From Tubulanus polymorphus (taxonomy: Eukaryota > Nemertea > Palaeonemertea > Tubulaniformes > Tubulanidae), in the NCBI RefSeq assembly GCF_964204645.1, contig NC_134033.1:6358231-6422230 (forward strand): 64,000 bases of DNA. Reading direction: 5' to 3'. Position numbers and translations under genes: made by a program. The notes beneath the pieces were generated by a model. It saw only the letters and a program-made list of their open reading frames with translations. It made no database searches and was not told where the DNA came from. How positions within the stretch are numbered: the first letter of the stretch is position 1; each line of letters starts with the position of its first letter. Below, piece after piece: positions 1 to 10,734 of the stretch.

Positions 1-269
1 ATGTATGAATATAATTTTCAAAGAACGTCGGTTGGTTAGCCATTGCAACGAGAAAAATTCATCCGAAAAGTTGCACGAGGTTAAATACCAAGTTTGCCTC
101 TTGTCTTCACGAAAATACTGACCTCGGTGGAAAGGCAGCGTTACGGACACCTCGGCCTAAACGGGGTTTAAATACTTTTGTTTTATAAGAAATGAAAAAG
201 GGATTCTCAAAAAAGATCTATATCATTCTGTTCGAATATCAATTTAACGTCTTAACTTTAATTTTTCAG

Positions 270-409
270 ATAGAAGGGGTCACATGCAGCAGCTTCGCGG
301 GGCCGTGGCTGTAATGGCCCTGCTCGGTATACCGTGGGTGCTCAGCGTTTTCGGGCTCCTGCCTTCCGAGCAAAATGGTTTCATTGATGCTGTGCAACTT
401 TTCTGCCAG
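270..409 (+). CDS. Adhesion GPCR exon: TM6 and following loop
   Basis: Phase-1 acceptor: two bases complete a split codon, then RRGHMQQLRGAVAVMALLGI. It ends at Gln before GTGGGC. Same gene as the exon at 823. Confidence 0.82.
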
Positions 410-1212
410 GTGGGCTACATACAATAAGCATAAGGCAACTTATTAGGCAACTAATTGCACCTTTTCAGTAAGGTACATTTCCAAATCTTCAATGCGAATT
501 GAAGACTCTGCAGTCGACTGCGGTGTGGTCGAGAATTCCACTTGCACCAAGTTAACCAAGTAGCGGTGTGCAGTAAGGACAATTGACATGACTTAATAAT
601 TTTCTCCAATTGAATGCATTATAACTTATCGCAATCTTAAAAATCTGTCTGAGTTCATCTAGAGATACCACTCGTCCAAATTTTGCAAGGGAGGCGAAAA
701 ATCTGGATGAACTTTTGAAAAACATGGACTCGATTTTGACAGCTGGTGGCACCGACGTGTTTCTCACTTTTGCGCCACTTTGGTATTTGTTGAATGATTA
801 TATTTACACTTCAATATTTCAGATTTGCTTCGTGTTATTTTTGAGTGCTCAAGGTGCGTTCATATTCTTTTTCCATTGTGCGCGTATGCCGGATGTACGC
901 CAAAACTGGGCGCACCTGCTGACGTCAAGTCGCCTTTGCCAATCGTTGCGTGCCACGTCGAATGACTCGCTGTCTACATTGCAGACGGTTTTAGACGGAC
1001 CGACAAAGTGGAATCAACGACCGGAAAATTCATCTTCTAGAAAGACCAGCCGAGACACTACAGATACGGATTGCGTGCATCTAGAAGAAACGAGCGACCT
1101 TGGTGGTGCCGCGGCGCATTTGTCAAACTCAAAACAGCAGCAAGTCGAACATAGCAATGATAATACGATGAATCTGCCCAGAGTTAAAAACGTTGAAATG
1201 ACTTTGAATTGA
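270..1212 (+). CDS. Adhesion GPCR (family B2), C-terminal part, last two exons
   Basis: Two exons, 270-409 and 823-1212, are joined in phase. Acceptor atttttcag precedes 270, the donor after CAG at 409 is GTGGGC, and the second acceptor is atatttcag. The first exon begins RRGHMQQLRG and runs through a hydrophobic segment (VMALLGIPWVLSVFGLL) that fits TM6 of adhesion receptors. The second begins ICFVLFLSAQGAFIFFFHC, the typical TM7 of latrophilin-type receptors with SLQG-like and FHC residues. A cytoplasmic tail of about 110 residues follows, rich in Ser, Thr and Gln, ending at TGA 1210-1212. In the family these are plasma-membrane receptors self-cleaved at a GPS site; that part lies to the left of the window. 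The family is clear but the subtype is not. Confidence 0.85.
823..1212 (+). CDS. Adhesion GPCR terminal exon: TM7 and cytoplasmic tail
   Basis: Phase 0 after the acceptor. TM7 contains QGAFIFFFHC, and the tail ends with VEMTLN before TGA. The open frame extends upstream to 715 across the acceptor, but that part is intronic. Confidence 0.85.
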   Translation: MCFVLFLSAQGAFIFFFHCARMPDVRQNWAHLLTSSRLCQSLRATSNDSLSTLQTVLDGPTKWNQRPENSSSRKTSRDTTDTDCVHLEETSDLGGAAAHLSNSKQQQVEHSNDNTMNLPRVKNVEMTLN

Positions 1213-1602
1213 AATATTCAATTCTATCCATCGCTAGTAGATTCGAGCTGCCTGGAAGTGATAGATTTGCACACGTACATATTTTATAAACGCATTGTTC
1301 ATTTCTTAGCTGGGTGATTATTTCCAAATGTAAAAGAGTGTGGTCATCATTTTTGTGATACTCATTTCAAGTAAACTGCTATTGCCACGAAAATTATAAA
1401 CTGTTTCATTCATGAGTGCCCCAACTAAGTAAAACGTGTGCCCCGTACCCTATTCGTTCGGATGAAGATTGCGAATTATCGTCGCGCGCAAAGCAGCAAT
1501 TACCTTGACGATGACATGACTATAAAGCCATTTATGATAGATTACCGACTGTAATTAAATATGTATGTTTTTCTCTGCTGTCTCAAAAGGCGAAAGTGCA
1601 CG

Positions 1603-1608
1603 AATAAA
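1603..1608 (+). promoter_or_regulatory. Poly(A) signal AATAAA of the adhesion GPCR
   Basis: AATAAA lies about 390 bases after the stop codon, the first canonical signal downstream of it. Confidence 0.5.
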
Positions 1609-1944
1609 AGTATACACCTAGCATAAATCTCGAATGCCTTAGTTGCAGCGTCAATAAGAGGGAATTTTCACCGATGGTGCTGTTATTCATTCCCAAGTCT
1701 ATTTAGTCGATTAACCAATCTTAACGCTATTCTATAATCATTTTAGCACAGTCTTACCTCAATACTATATATGATCATAGTAAGTTAATGGAACAGTGAG
1801 AAAAGATGCCCGTATGTAGTCAAATGTCGATAATCCATCATCCACAACTCTCAGTTAAACGCCAAAATCTTAAATTCTCGATCTTATTCAAAATAGGATA
1901 CCGCGTCACCAGCTAGATCCACGACCAGTTTGCGCGACTAAACA

Positions 1945-2241
1945 ATGATTCATTGGCAATATACACCGTGCCGTGTCCGTTCATGGACGTATAAACTAGG
2001 TTATACGTCCATGGTCCGTTCAAACGAGCTATCTTACGTTTTTAACATACAACCTGAAAGTGGATTCACAGCTACTGAATGCATATCAATTTACCATTGT
2101 GTGTTTTCGTTATTACTTCATGGTCGGCAATTCATTTCCATGTTTATCATCTATCTAACTGTCTTTGCCCTCGTCAGCCCTTCAAGAGATGCGTATGGCT
2201 TTGACGTTTCGTCCGTCTTTCAGCAATACGTTATAGTGAGT
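1945..2241 (+). CDS. Possible 5' exon with signal-like hydrophobic segment
   Basis: An open frame contains MFIIYLTVFALVSPSRDAYG, which resembles a signal peptide, and then FDVSSVFQQYVI directly before a good donor (ATA then GTGAGT at about 2236). A matching phase-0 acceptor (ttttgcttcag) lies at 2651. It could be the first exon of the GPCR at 2861-4147, but the frames do not connect without a further break (see findings). Weakly supported. Confidence 0.25.
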
Positions 2242-2651
2242 GAATTTTGAGTGAATTTGTGAAAACTACATATTTTTTCACTGTGCACGAAATGTACGTT
2301 CGCAACTATATAGGCGATTAGTATATGAAAAAATGATTATCTAAAGATTACCGTTACTTTCGGTAATTGACTAATTGGGCAGCGTAGAATAAGCAAAATT
2401 TCATCCAAACTGGTGAAATACTACACCTGAGATACCACAGGCAACGTAAATTATTATATCTATATATTTTCCCTGTGCCTAAAGCCGTGCACTCGCCTCC
2501 GTTCAATAAGTCCACATAACGCAGGTGATGAAATGTAATCCTTCATTCAAACAGATATGGGAGCCAAGCTGACTGCAATCTTTTTATCTGGATAATGAGT
2601 GTCATGTGAGACGGACCCTCGTTAACTTGCACACATCACTTTTTGCTTCAG

Positions 2652-2790
2652 TTCTGCGGCACCATTCCAGGCGATTTTACACGAGAAGCTACAACGGCAG
2701 ACAATCATACGAAAGCCCGTGAGAACATGTGTCGTTTTCGGGGCGCCTACACGGTCTCTGGTTCGATCGTCACGATGTTTTCTTGCAGGC
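2652..2790 (+). CDS. Possible coding segment upstream of the class A GPCR
   Basis: After the acceptor ttttgcttcag the frame reads FCGTIPGDFTREATTADNHT and stays open to about 2820. It has a coding-like composition and a possible N-glycosylation site (NHT). It is in a different frame from the receptor that follows, so an extra intron, a frameshift or chance must be invoked. Confidence 0.25.
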
Positions 2791-2860
2791 AAACGAATAT
2801 CTGTTCATATCTTTCTTGAATGAAATATATATCGCCTGTTCGGTCAAACTCGTCGCAAAG

Positions 2861-4147
2861 ATGCCGTTCAATGCGACAGTAGCAGCGAAATGGAACCTTC
2901 AGTTCGAAAAATACCGACGCTTTACCAACATCGTCTATCCTGTAGTGATGGATATTAGGTATTATTTGGTAACCTACCTCGAACAAATTATCAATCATTT
3001 TGCTCTATTTTTCAACCTGTTCACGATTATCGTGTTGTTGAAATGTCGTCGGCGTCACTCTGTTCGCTACACTTTTAGTTATCTGTTCACGCTCGCCGTC
3101 TGCGATTTCATTTACATCTGCACTCAACTGTGCCGCCACGCGCCGTATCGCATCATAAACTGGTTCCTGCAAGACTTGGCTCTTTACCCGGGCTGTCGAC
3201 TCGTAAAACTTAGATTCGGCGGTATGTTCGCCGACGACGAACGTTTCTATTTGCCAAAGGAAAACGCGAATTTCCCGCAGACGATTCATCTTTACTACCG
3301 TCTATATTTCGTATTAAACCTTAAATACCCGACTTGCATTCTGTTCGGCGTATTCAGACCTATAATTTACATAACGAATTGGATTATACTGCTCATAGCG
3401 GGTGAGAGGTATTTTTCTATAAAAGTTCCGTTCATCCACAGGAAGATATTTACGGTTTACAACTGCAGTCGAACGGCTTTGACGGCCGCGTTGGTCGGTT
3501 TCTGTTATTGCGCGGGTTTTTTCGACGCTGCCCTGCGCAACTACCCGTACGAGTTAGAAAGGCGGGTGCCGTTTCGTACTGGGGCAAACCTTACGACGAT
3601 ACGAAGCGAAAAAGTCGTTTTGTGGGTGTGCTCGATGATTCCGCAGTTAAAACTCGGTCGCGTTCAGCAACGAATGGTTTTCTCCATTAATTACATCATC
3701 GGTGAGTTTGTGCCGTCGTGTTTGATCGTCGCCGTATCGCTTGCTACTGCTGCCACCTGGAATAAAATGCCGGCGGTCACCTCGACCGCCACAGCGACGA
3801 CCAATCACAGCAACAAATACGCAAACAAAACGCTTCTCTACGTCACGCTACAATTTCTAATCCTCGTAGCACCGTATACGTTTTGTATTTCGATCAATAT
3901 GATCGGCACTTATTTAGTTCCGCGCCGACCAAATGTCTACCTCATTCCGCCCGAAGTTCCATTTTTCGTCATGAACCTCACGACCATTGTCGGTCGCGCG
4001 TTGCAATTCTTTCGGAAACTGGTGTACTGCGTGAATTTTTTCATCTATCTGCACACGATGCCCGTTTTCCGAGAAACGTTCAAGAGAATTTTCACCGATG
4101 CTGCTCCCGTTGCTTGTGCGCGCTCTTCGGATAAAAAGTTTCTTTAA
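2861..4147 (+). CDS. Class A (rhodopsin-like) GPCR, peptide-receptor type, intronless
   Basis: A seven-helix receptor, 428 aa from the ATG at 2861. That ATG starts MPFNATVAA with an N-glycosylation site, and the frame is open back to 2729. Visible parts: TM1 around HFALFFNLFTIIVLL; TM2 with LFTLAVCDF (conserved Asp); TM3 ending GERYFSI, the DRY position; TM4 with VGFCYCAGF; TM5 with EFVPSCLIVAV; TM6 with LQFLILVAPYTF (conserved Pro); TM7 with LVYCVNFFIYL, an NPxxY variant lacking Pro; then FRETFKRIF as helix 8. The TM2-TM3 region is unusually long, about 70 residues. The pattern resembles invertebrate FMRFamide-receptor-like and orphan peptide receptors. The ligand is unknown, and receptors of this kind act at the plasma membrane through G proteins. 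The true N-terminus is uncertain. Confidence 0.75.
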   Translation: MPFNATVAAKWNLQFEKYRRFTNIVYPVVMDIRYYLVTYLEQIINHFALFFNLFTIIVLLKCRRRHSVRYTFSYLFTLAVCDFIYICTQLCRHAPYRIINWFLQDLALYPGCRLVKLRFGGMFADDERFYLPKENANFPQTIHLYYRLYFVLNLKYPTCILFGVFRPIIYITNWIILLIAGERYFSIKVPFIHRKIFTVYNCSRTALTAALVGFCYCAGFFDAALRNYPYELERRVPFRTGANLTTIRSEKVVLWVCSMIPQLKLGRVQQRMVFSINYIIGEFVPSCLIVAVSLATAATWNKMPAVTSTATATTNHSNKYANKTLLYVTLQFLILVAPYTFCISINMIGTYLVPRRPNVYLIPPEVPFFVMNLTTIVGRALQFFRKLVYCVNFFIYLHTMPVFRETFKRIFTDAAPVACARSSDKKFL

Positions 4148-4845
4148 CGGTTCAGGCGATATGTTCAAATTCGTCATGTCTGGCACTTTCAAGCCGATGA
4201 ACCAATCTATATGATGAGGTCTCGCTGGGCTCGCCAGATAACGGAGTTATCTACATGACAACGATTTCTATAATTTAATTAATATCAGTAGTTTAGAACT
4301 TTTAGAACTACTATTCATTCGTTTGAAATTGTGTTATTGCGCTCGTTGTAAAAATGTAAATGTAAATATTATTGTATGCCTTTTCTCTTAATTCCTGTAT
4401 ATAGATATTCTTACTAACAAATTATGACGTCACCTGCATGACCTCTATTTTCGACTTCATGCTACATTTGACGCAATCGACGAACTGAGCCTTTGGTATA
4501 ACGGCTCCTCGTTGTACTTTCATTCAGAGTACGCATTATTTGGGTGGAGGAACTCGACAGACTTCGTAGATTTAATCAATATCCTAGAATTAACGGGTGG
4601 GTTAGAAAATAATAGTGAACAAGAAAAATCGTACAACAACAAAATCAACATTTATTACATCAACCAAAAATCTGTCGATACACATTATATGGGAGTCATA
4701 CAATGCGTGCACATGAAAGGGCGGATGGCGCTTAGTTCAAATGCGTACAGATCTGTTTGAGGGGTCTTAGAAGAGAGCGATTGCATATGTACGCAGTGAA
4801 TACAATCTTAACTAGAAAGAAACTTTAAAAGAGGACGTTCATTTG
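4148..4845. other. Intergenic, nothing recognised
   Basis: AT-rich sequence between the class A GPCR and the LINE. No canonical AATAAA was seen close after the stop. Short open frames here show no recognisable protein. Confidence 0.5.
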
Positions 4846-4898
4846 TTTACTTTACTTTACTTTATTTAAAAACTTATTAATTTATAAACTCAGGTCAT

Positions 4899-5522
4899 TT
4901 ACATGACAATTAGAGCGTAATACAAGAAAATTACAAGGAAAACCAAAAATGGTACATGTATGTTTACAGATGGCCGGAAATTTAAGCGAATGTTTTCATA
5001 ACAGTTGATACAAGTACACAAATCTTTTAATACATATTCATTTTTCTGTTGCATTAAAGGTCTGAATTTGAAGGGATTTGGATTAATCCAAAAATATTGG
5101 GGGATTAGGCGAATTCTTACATCGCTAAAATAAATACAACAAAAAAGATAATGATATTCATCACCGACACCATTGTTACATAGGGTGCAAATACGTCCCT
5201 CTCTATCTGTCTTGTCCCACCTCCCAGTTTCAACCGGAAACTTGTGATTACATGTTCTAAATTTAGTCAGGTTTATGATAAGGTTGTCTGGTATATTAGA
5301 TATTAGGTATGGTTCTAGTACTAAATCATGTTTGAATGAACCGTAAAACGAGCCTTTTGAAGAGATGGAACCTAAAAAACAACTTCTCCATTCTTGCAAA
5401 AATTGATCCTTTAATCTCTGGCGAAGGGATACTTTTAGCCACTTTCGGTTTGGAAATAATTGGCTATCCCAAATGTTGTTTAAACCAACAGTATATAAAA
5501 TGTTTTGATATTTTGCAACCAT
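4899..5522 (-). pseudogene. LINE ORF2 C-terminal fragment with CxxC...HxxxxC motif
   Basis: Follows the frame break near 5500. It contains CTLCNNGVGDEYHYLFCC, the Cys/His motif found downstream of the reverse transcriptase in many LINE ORF2 proteins. It ends at a stop about 50 bases before the GTAAA tail. Confidence 0.8.
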
Positions 5523-6100
5523 TTACAATTGGGTAGGCCATAAAGAGCTTGATAGATTGCACCCGATATATTACCTTGACGGGTTGTAATAAGAGTTGAC
5601 CAATAGTCAATAATTCGAGATTTGACTATAAAAGAAAGAGGTAATTTTCCTGACTCACCGTAGAGCATGTATAGAGGAGTGCTTTTTCTAAGGCGTAAAA
5701 CCCGACGTAAAAATTCAGTATGGACACGCTCAATGATGTCTAGGTTGGAAAATCCCCAGATCTCACAACCGTAAAGCATGATAGGAACTACTGTTTCATC
5801 AAATAATTTAAACTGGCAATCTAATGGTAAATCTAGTGAATATATTCTAATATACAAGACATTCAACGCTTTTTTTGCTTGGTCAACCAACAGTTTCTTG
5901 CCTTCTAGGAAACTTCGATTTTGTTTGAATTTGATACCTAGATATTTATAATCAGCTACTATATCTACATTTTGATTACCCATATGAAAGTGGAAGTTTC
6001 CTATACCTCTTGTTCCAAAAACAACAATTTTGGTCTTTTTAACATTAACCTTAAGCTTCCATAAAGTACAATAATCATAAAAGTTGTCTAATTGTGCTGA
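5480..6100 (-). pseudogene. LINE ORF2 segment downstream of the RT core
   Basis: Reads KVNVKKTKIVVFG, then DYKYLGIKF, then PIMLYGCEIWGFSN and IERVHTEFLRRVL. This is the usual order after the YADD box in LINE reverse transcriptases (KT-K, YLG, YG-E-W). It is one frame away from the RT core (break near 6098). Confidence 0.82.
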
Positions 6101-7722
6101 AAGTCGGTTGCATTATCTGCCAACACAATAGTATCATCTGCGTAGAGCAGTTCTAAAAGGTTCATATAGGTATCGATTACTTCATCCTCTAAGATGATAC
6201 CTCTACATGTTTTACTAATTAGATAATCCTCTAAATCATTTAAATACAAGGAAAATAACAGTGGTGATAAATTTTCGCCTTGTCTGACCCCTTTACCACA
6301 TGGGAAAAGACCAGATACTAAACCATTTACTTTGATACAAGATTTAACACCTTTGTATAGGTTTTTGATAACATTGAACACTTTACCATCAATTCCATTA
6401 TTTAGAAGTTTTTTCCAAAGGCCCGCCCTCCAAACGGTGTCAAAAGCCTTGGAAAAATCAATAAAGGCGCAAAAAAGCTTCTTTTTCTTTTCTTTCATCA
6501 ACTCCATTAGACCATATAAAATAAACATGTTGTCCAGGGTTGAGTAACCACGCCGAAACCCTGCCTGGTTACCTTTGAGAATATTTGCATATTCCACATA
6601 GTCTGTTAACCTTTGATTTATAACACCTGTGAAAAGTTTACCCATACAACTCAAGATTGTTATGGGCCTATAATGTTCTGCTAGTTTCTTATCCCCTCCT
6701 TTATAAATTGGGCAAATTATACCTTCGAGCCACGAATCAGGTAATATTCCCGAATCTAGAACAGTATTAAATAAATATACATATATAGGAATCATTTCAT
6801 ACTTTGTAGCTTTAATGTGTTCATTAAGAATTTTATCTAGGCCTGATGCCTTCCCAAGTTTAAGCTGACTTATGGCCTTCGTGACTTCGAGCTCTGTTAT
6901 TGGACCATTGATAAGGCCGTTTATATTATCATCGTCAATCATGTCGATATCCAAATTTTCATCATCGTCTTCTTTTTTTATGTCTTTAAAATATTCGAGA
7001 AATTCTTGGATGGGGAGGGAAGTTGCTGACGCCTTGGGGTTTAATGAGTTAATTAACTTACAATACAATTTAGGATTCTTTGAACTCATTGTTCGGATAT
7101 CATTCCGGACTTTCTTTTTATGCTGTCGTACGTGTTTATTAATAACCTTTTTATATCGCTTGCTAACCTCGGACAGGCGTCCTTTTGTGAAAGGGTTTTT
7201 ATCTTTGTTATATGATCTCCGCGATAAATGATAGTGTCGTCTTGCATTTCGACATTCAGCCCCAAACCAAGGCTTGTTAGATCGGGTTTCGGCTCTGGGT
7301 TTTTGCTTTTTTGGGAAAGTCTTCATACTGGCGTTCTCGAATGCCCCCGAGATTGCAGTAGCTAATTCGTTTACATGATCTCTATTAACTACTGTAGGAT
7401 GACTTTGAATTATTTGTTTTAAATTATGTGTATATAAGTTATCAATGAAATTGGTGCTCTTTTCTCGGCGCCATGGCAGTTTGACAGGTGCGGCCTTGAC
7501 GTCTGCGGCGTTACTGAATTTGTTTGCCTCGGTTATATTAACACATATTTCAAATTCAATAGGACAATGTACATCCGATAATAGTGCTGAAAACTCAATC
7601 ACTTTAAAGCTACTCAAAAATTCAAAAGAACATGGCGTTACAATCAGATAGTCTACAACAGAATACATTTTTACACGTGGGTGATCCGACATCTTTGTCG
7701 TGACTAAATCTTCCATTTGCAA
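6088..7722 (-). pseudogene. LINE ORF2 reverse transcriptase core
   Basis: The reverse transcriptase copies LINE RNA into the chromosome by target-primed synthesis. Visible blocks are LPDSWLEGIICPIYKGGDK, HYRPITILSCMGKLF, GNQAGFRRGYSTLDN, FIDFSKAFDTVWR (first catalytic Asp), GVRQGENLSPLLFSLYLNDL and LLYADDTIVLADN (YADD catalytic box). The N-terminal part continues the endonuclease (SVVDYLIVT). This segment is open across 544 codons and has all core motifs, but it is cut off from the rest by frame breaks on both sides. Confidence 0.88.
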
Positions 7723-8388
7723 TCACTAAGTTATTACTCTTACAAACGTCTAACAGCTTAAACCCATAATTTTTCATGGAAAGATCTTGATTCGCACGAT
7801 TTAATGGAATATTATATAAAAGAGAGTCTGAAATATTGTCTTCGTCGTTTAAATCGCCAATATCGAAATGGTCGACAATAAAGTTATCATAAAGAGTATA
7901 ATCAGGTTTATTGCTCGTTCTTGAATTGAAATCTCCCATTAAAATAATGTTCTCATACAAAGATTTCTATTCAGTAATTTCATTCTGTATAACGTCCCAG
8001 TCATCCATGGGTGCATATAAAGACCCCTCAGGTGGCATATAGACCATACCTATAGCTAAATCATTTATAGATCCAGGAAGTACAACTTTCGATAAGGTAC
8101 ACCACAAAACAATTTCTGATTTCATCGGTTGGATTGTTATGTACTTGGATAAATTTTCACGAACTAAGATAGCGATTCCACCAGAGGCCCTTATACATAA
8201 TTTTCTGTTATTACAAAAAATTTTAAAATGAGGGATATTAAGTTTTATATTATCTCTCAGTTTCGTTTCACATAATCCGACAATGTCATAGCTATCAATA
8301 GTCCAGAAATTCAGGATAGTTTAATCTACTCTGTAAACCGCACACATTTAATGCACAGACTTTCAGTTGACAAGAGTTTATTACATGA
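7622..8388 (-). pseudogene. LINE ORF2 APE-like endonuclease, broken
   Basis: Pieces of an apurinic-type endonuclease domain that would nick the target DNA: VCALNVCGLQSRLN, YDIVGLCETKL (catalytic Glu), GGIAILVREN, MVYMPPEGS and ILMGDFNSRTSN (GDFN box). An in-frame TAG at 7967-7969 lies just before the GDFN block. Frame changes lie near 8303 and near 7670, so no single frame carries the whole domain. Confidence 0.82.
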
Positions 8389-8390
8389 TC

Positions 8391-9233
8391 CTATGCGTTG
8401 TCCATAGCTTCTAATACTGTTCTCGTTTCACTCATGATTTCGCTTAATGCTGGTGCGCGCAGCTCGGAAGTGCTAGGAATGTTTGGTACATCTTCACTGG
8501 CTCTGGTCTCTCGAACGGGAGTTTCTTTCTGTGGTAGGGTAACTGTTTGTGTCGCGTTGTCCGGCTGGGTCACTGCCACTGATCGAAGAGTTTTGTCGAG
8601 GCTTTCTTGAGGTATACCATCGTTTAGCATATCATCAACTGAGGGCATAGGACGTCGGCTAGGGACAGAACGCCTACTGTGACCAGTCAACTGTAGTTTC
8701 CCATCTATGACTTGATAAATCGATCCATCGCGGATCAATTTATCGTATGTTACGAACGCGTTTGCACTAGGGTTCTCCCCTTTGATACGGTTGAGTTCCT
8801 GAAACAATAATCTTCTTCTATAGCGCAATTCGTAGGGGTAGTCCTCAACCACTCGCATGGTTTTATCGCGGCCGTTATACCGTGCCTGGGAAACTAGTTG
8901 TCGGTCTTTGAAATCTCTAAATTTCGCGGTTATAGAACGCGGCTGTTTACCAGGGTTACAATGTACTCTCTGGAATACAATATCATCGACTTGAGGTTTT
9001 GGCAGCTGGAAATTGTCCACTAAGATATTGCGAACTGTTCTTTCAGCATCCTCGCTGGAGGTTTCATCTAATCCTAAAAACACAAGTTTATCGCGACGTG
9101 ATCGGGCTTCTTGGTCAATAACGCGCTCCTCCAGTAATTTGAACCGGGCATTTTCTGCACTAGTGTTTGTGAAACGCATGTGGACCCAGACACCTCCCAC
9201 ATTGATTGGAAAATTTGAATACCGGCTATTCAA
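8391..9233 (-). pseudogene. LINE ORF1 (Transposase_22 / L1 ORF1p-like nucleic-acid-binding protein)
   Basis: A 280-codon frame. RSRRDKLVFLGLDE, DDIVFQRVHCNPGKQPRSI, KFRDFKDRQLVSQAR and MRVVEDYPYELRYRR match the RRM-like and C-terminal domains of L1-type ORF1 proteins. These bind LINE RNA and form trimers through an N-terminal coiled coil. The coiled coil is absent: the frame is closed by TGA just before 9233 and the first ATG in frame is at MRFTNTSA. The remaining frame is intact, but the protein is probably incomplete. Confidence 0.8.
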
Positions 9234-9240
9234 GTGTCAT

Positions 9241-10600
9241 CCTACTGCGTAATTCAAAAATTATTCTTTGGGATTCAAAAATCGAGGAATCAACCATATA
9301 TTCTGCCATAAGTTTTACATTTATTAAAAAAATTGAGTAGGAGGCCGGTGAAGGTTTTAACGTTTTAAGTTAGTTCTCATGAGACTGAATGCAAGTGGAT
9401 TTAGGGGTTGGACTAGTCCTACCCTTCAGAATTTGAATGTGCCCGCCAAAAAGTATTTGAATAAATTTTCTAAGCAAAAATAAATCCAAATGGCATGAAA
9501 TACCCCTTTCGGTCCTATATATTCGGAGGGCCAGAGGAACCCCACCAATGTTTGCCTTGCACTTAGATAACCATAAAATAAAAGTAGTCAGGAAGTCTCT
9601 TTTAAGGTGAGTGTCAACATATATGGTAACTTAACTTAATTCCTTGTGAGTGCACAGAGGCCCTGTGAGAATCTAGAGACGTTCGCAGCATTGAAAATTA
9701 CGCAATGGTCCGCTCGACACGCACACACACGCTGTCAGTTTGACCTACGTGACTAAATACAGCCGCCATGAATCAGAAGCAATCCACTAATTTTATGAAG
9801 TGAATATCATAATTATTATAATAATAATACTAATCTTTATTTACATTGAAATTATAACATAATATAACGTTTCCTTTTGAAAATACCGATTTTCCAGATT
9901 CAAGAACCTGTCTACTCGGCATTCCAGATTTGGCAAACCTTCTATTCGGCATTCGCCGACACCAGAGCCAGTTTCCAATAGCCAGTTGCCAGTTTACACA
10001 TGGGACTATAACCATGACTTTGGCCGTGACCATGACGAACATAACATTCTTGTTTTCCACATCATTAATATAGACTAGACTGGTGCCCGGTCAATCAATA
10101 CATTCAAATCCAAAATAGCTCCATTGATACTTAAAATTTACTGAAATGCACTGATTACTGTAATGAAGTCCAATTGTGGTGATAAAATATATTAGTTAGT
10201 GTATGAGTGTGAGCTAAAAAAGGGTTAGTTCGAAATCAATCTAAAAACTAATGGGCGAATTGAACAGATTAAGCAAAAATATATTTCATAATTTTTTTTC
10301 TTTATGGTGCGCAGAGTTGAAAGCCGTGGGTTTCACATTTTTAGGGAAATTAACCAAAAAGTGTCAAAAAGACGAATTTTTTTAGCACGTTTTTTATGCA
10401 GCATCTTTAATTGTCCAAAATAACACATGTGAAAATTCAATGCTATTTGCGTCGAACTGTATCTCGTCAAGATCTGATGCTTTGTTTGATAGTTATGGGC
10501 TTTCAAAGACGAAACCTCCCAAAATTTCGGTTATGTATAATTTGTGTTGACCCGGTTTGAACTCCATCAAGCATCATTCAAATGACCAAACTCAATAACG
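9241..10600. other. Intergenic between LINE and UBXN7
   Basis: AT-rich, with no supported gene. It includes a short ATA/TTA simple repeat at about 9810-9845. The last hundred bases before 10650 may belong to the UBXN7 promoter or 5' UTR. Confidence 0.5.
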
Positions 10601-10632
10601 AAAATTGCGGGTTCGAACCCGAGACGATAACG

Positions 10633-10690
10633 ATGGTAGCTGATGCCGCGCAAATATGGCGGCGAACGCGGCATTGATGGAGAGCGGTGA
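10633..10690 (+). promoter_or_regulatory. Two short overlapping upstream ORFs at the UBXN7 start
   Basis: ATG at 10633 opens a frame closing at TGA 10675-10677, and ATG at 10643 opens one closing at TGA 10688-10690. Both overlap the main start at 10656 out of frame. If the transcript begins upstream of 10633, they could lower translation of UBXN7. The transcription start is not known. Confidence 0.4.
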
Positions 10691-10734
10691 AAATATTAAT
10701 CAGGAGCTCGTTCAACAGTTCTGCGCTATAACTG
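10656..10734 (+). CDS. UBXN7: UBXN7 exon 1: start and first UBA helix
   Basis: MAANAALMESGENINQELVQ, then QFCAIT, ending in phase 1 before GTACGT. Confidence 0.92.

Larger units (their letters stand above)
4846..9240 (-). mobile_element. Inactive non-LTR retrotransposon (LINE), about 4.4 kb
   Basis: On the minus strand the order is ORF1 (9233 to 8391), then ORF2 with endonuclease, reverse transcriptase and a C-terminal cysteine motif (about 8388 to 4899). It ends in a short tail of three GTAAA units (4846-4865), as in LINEs with simple-repeat tails. ORF1 has no upstream ATG in frame, so the 5' end is probably truncated. ORF2 has an in-frame TAG at 7967-7969 and frame breaks near 8303, 7670, 6098 and 5500. 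An ORF1 of the Transposase_22 type with an APE-type endonuclease suggests the L1/Tx1 group or a CR1-like group; the clade was not resolved. No target-site duplication was recognised. Confidence 0.9.

Noticed and set aside
10605-10630. tRNA-like B box gcgggttcgaaccc before UBXN7
   Set aside because: A self-complementary stretch with no A box or cloverleaf around it; more likely promoter or 5' UTR sequence.
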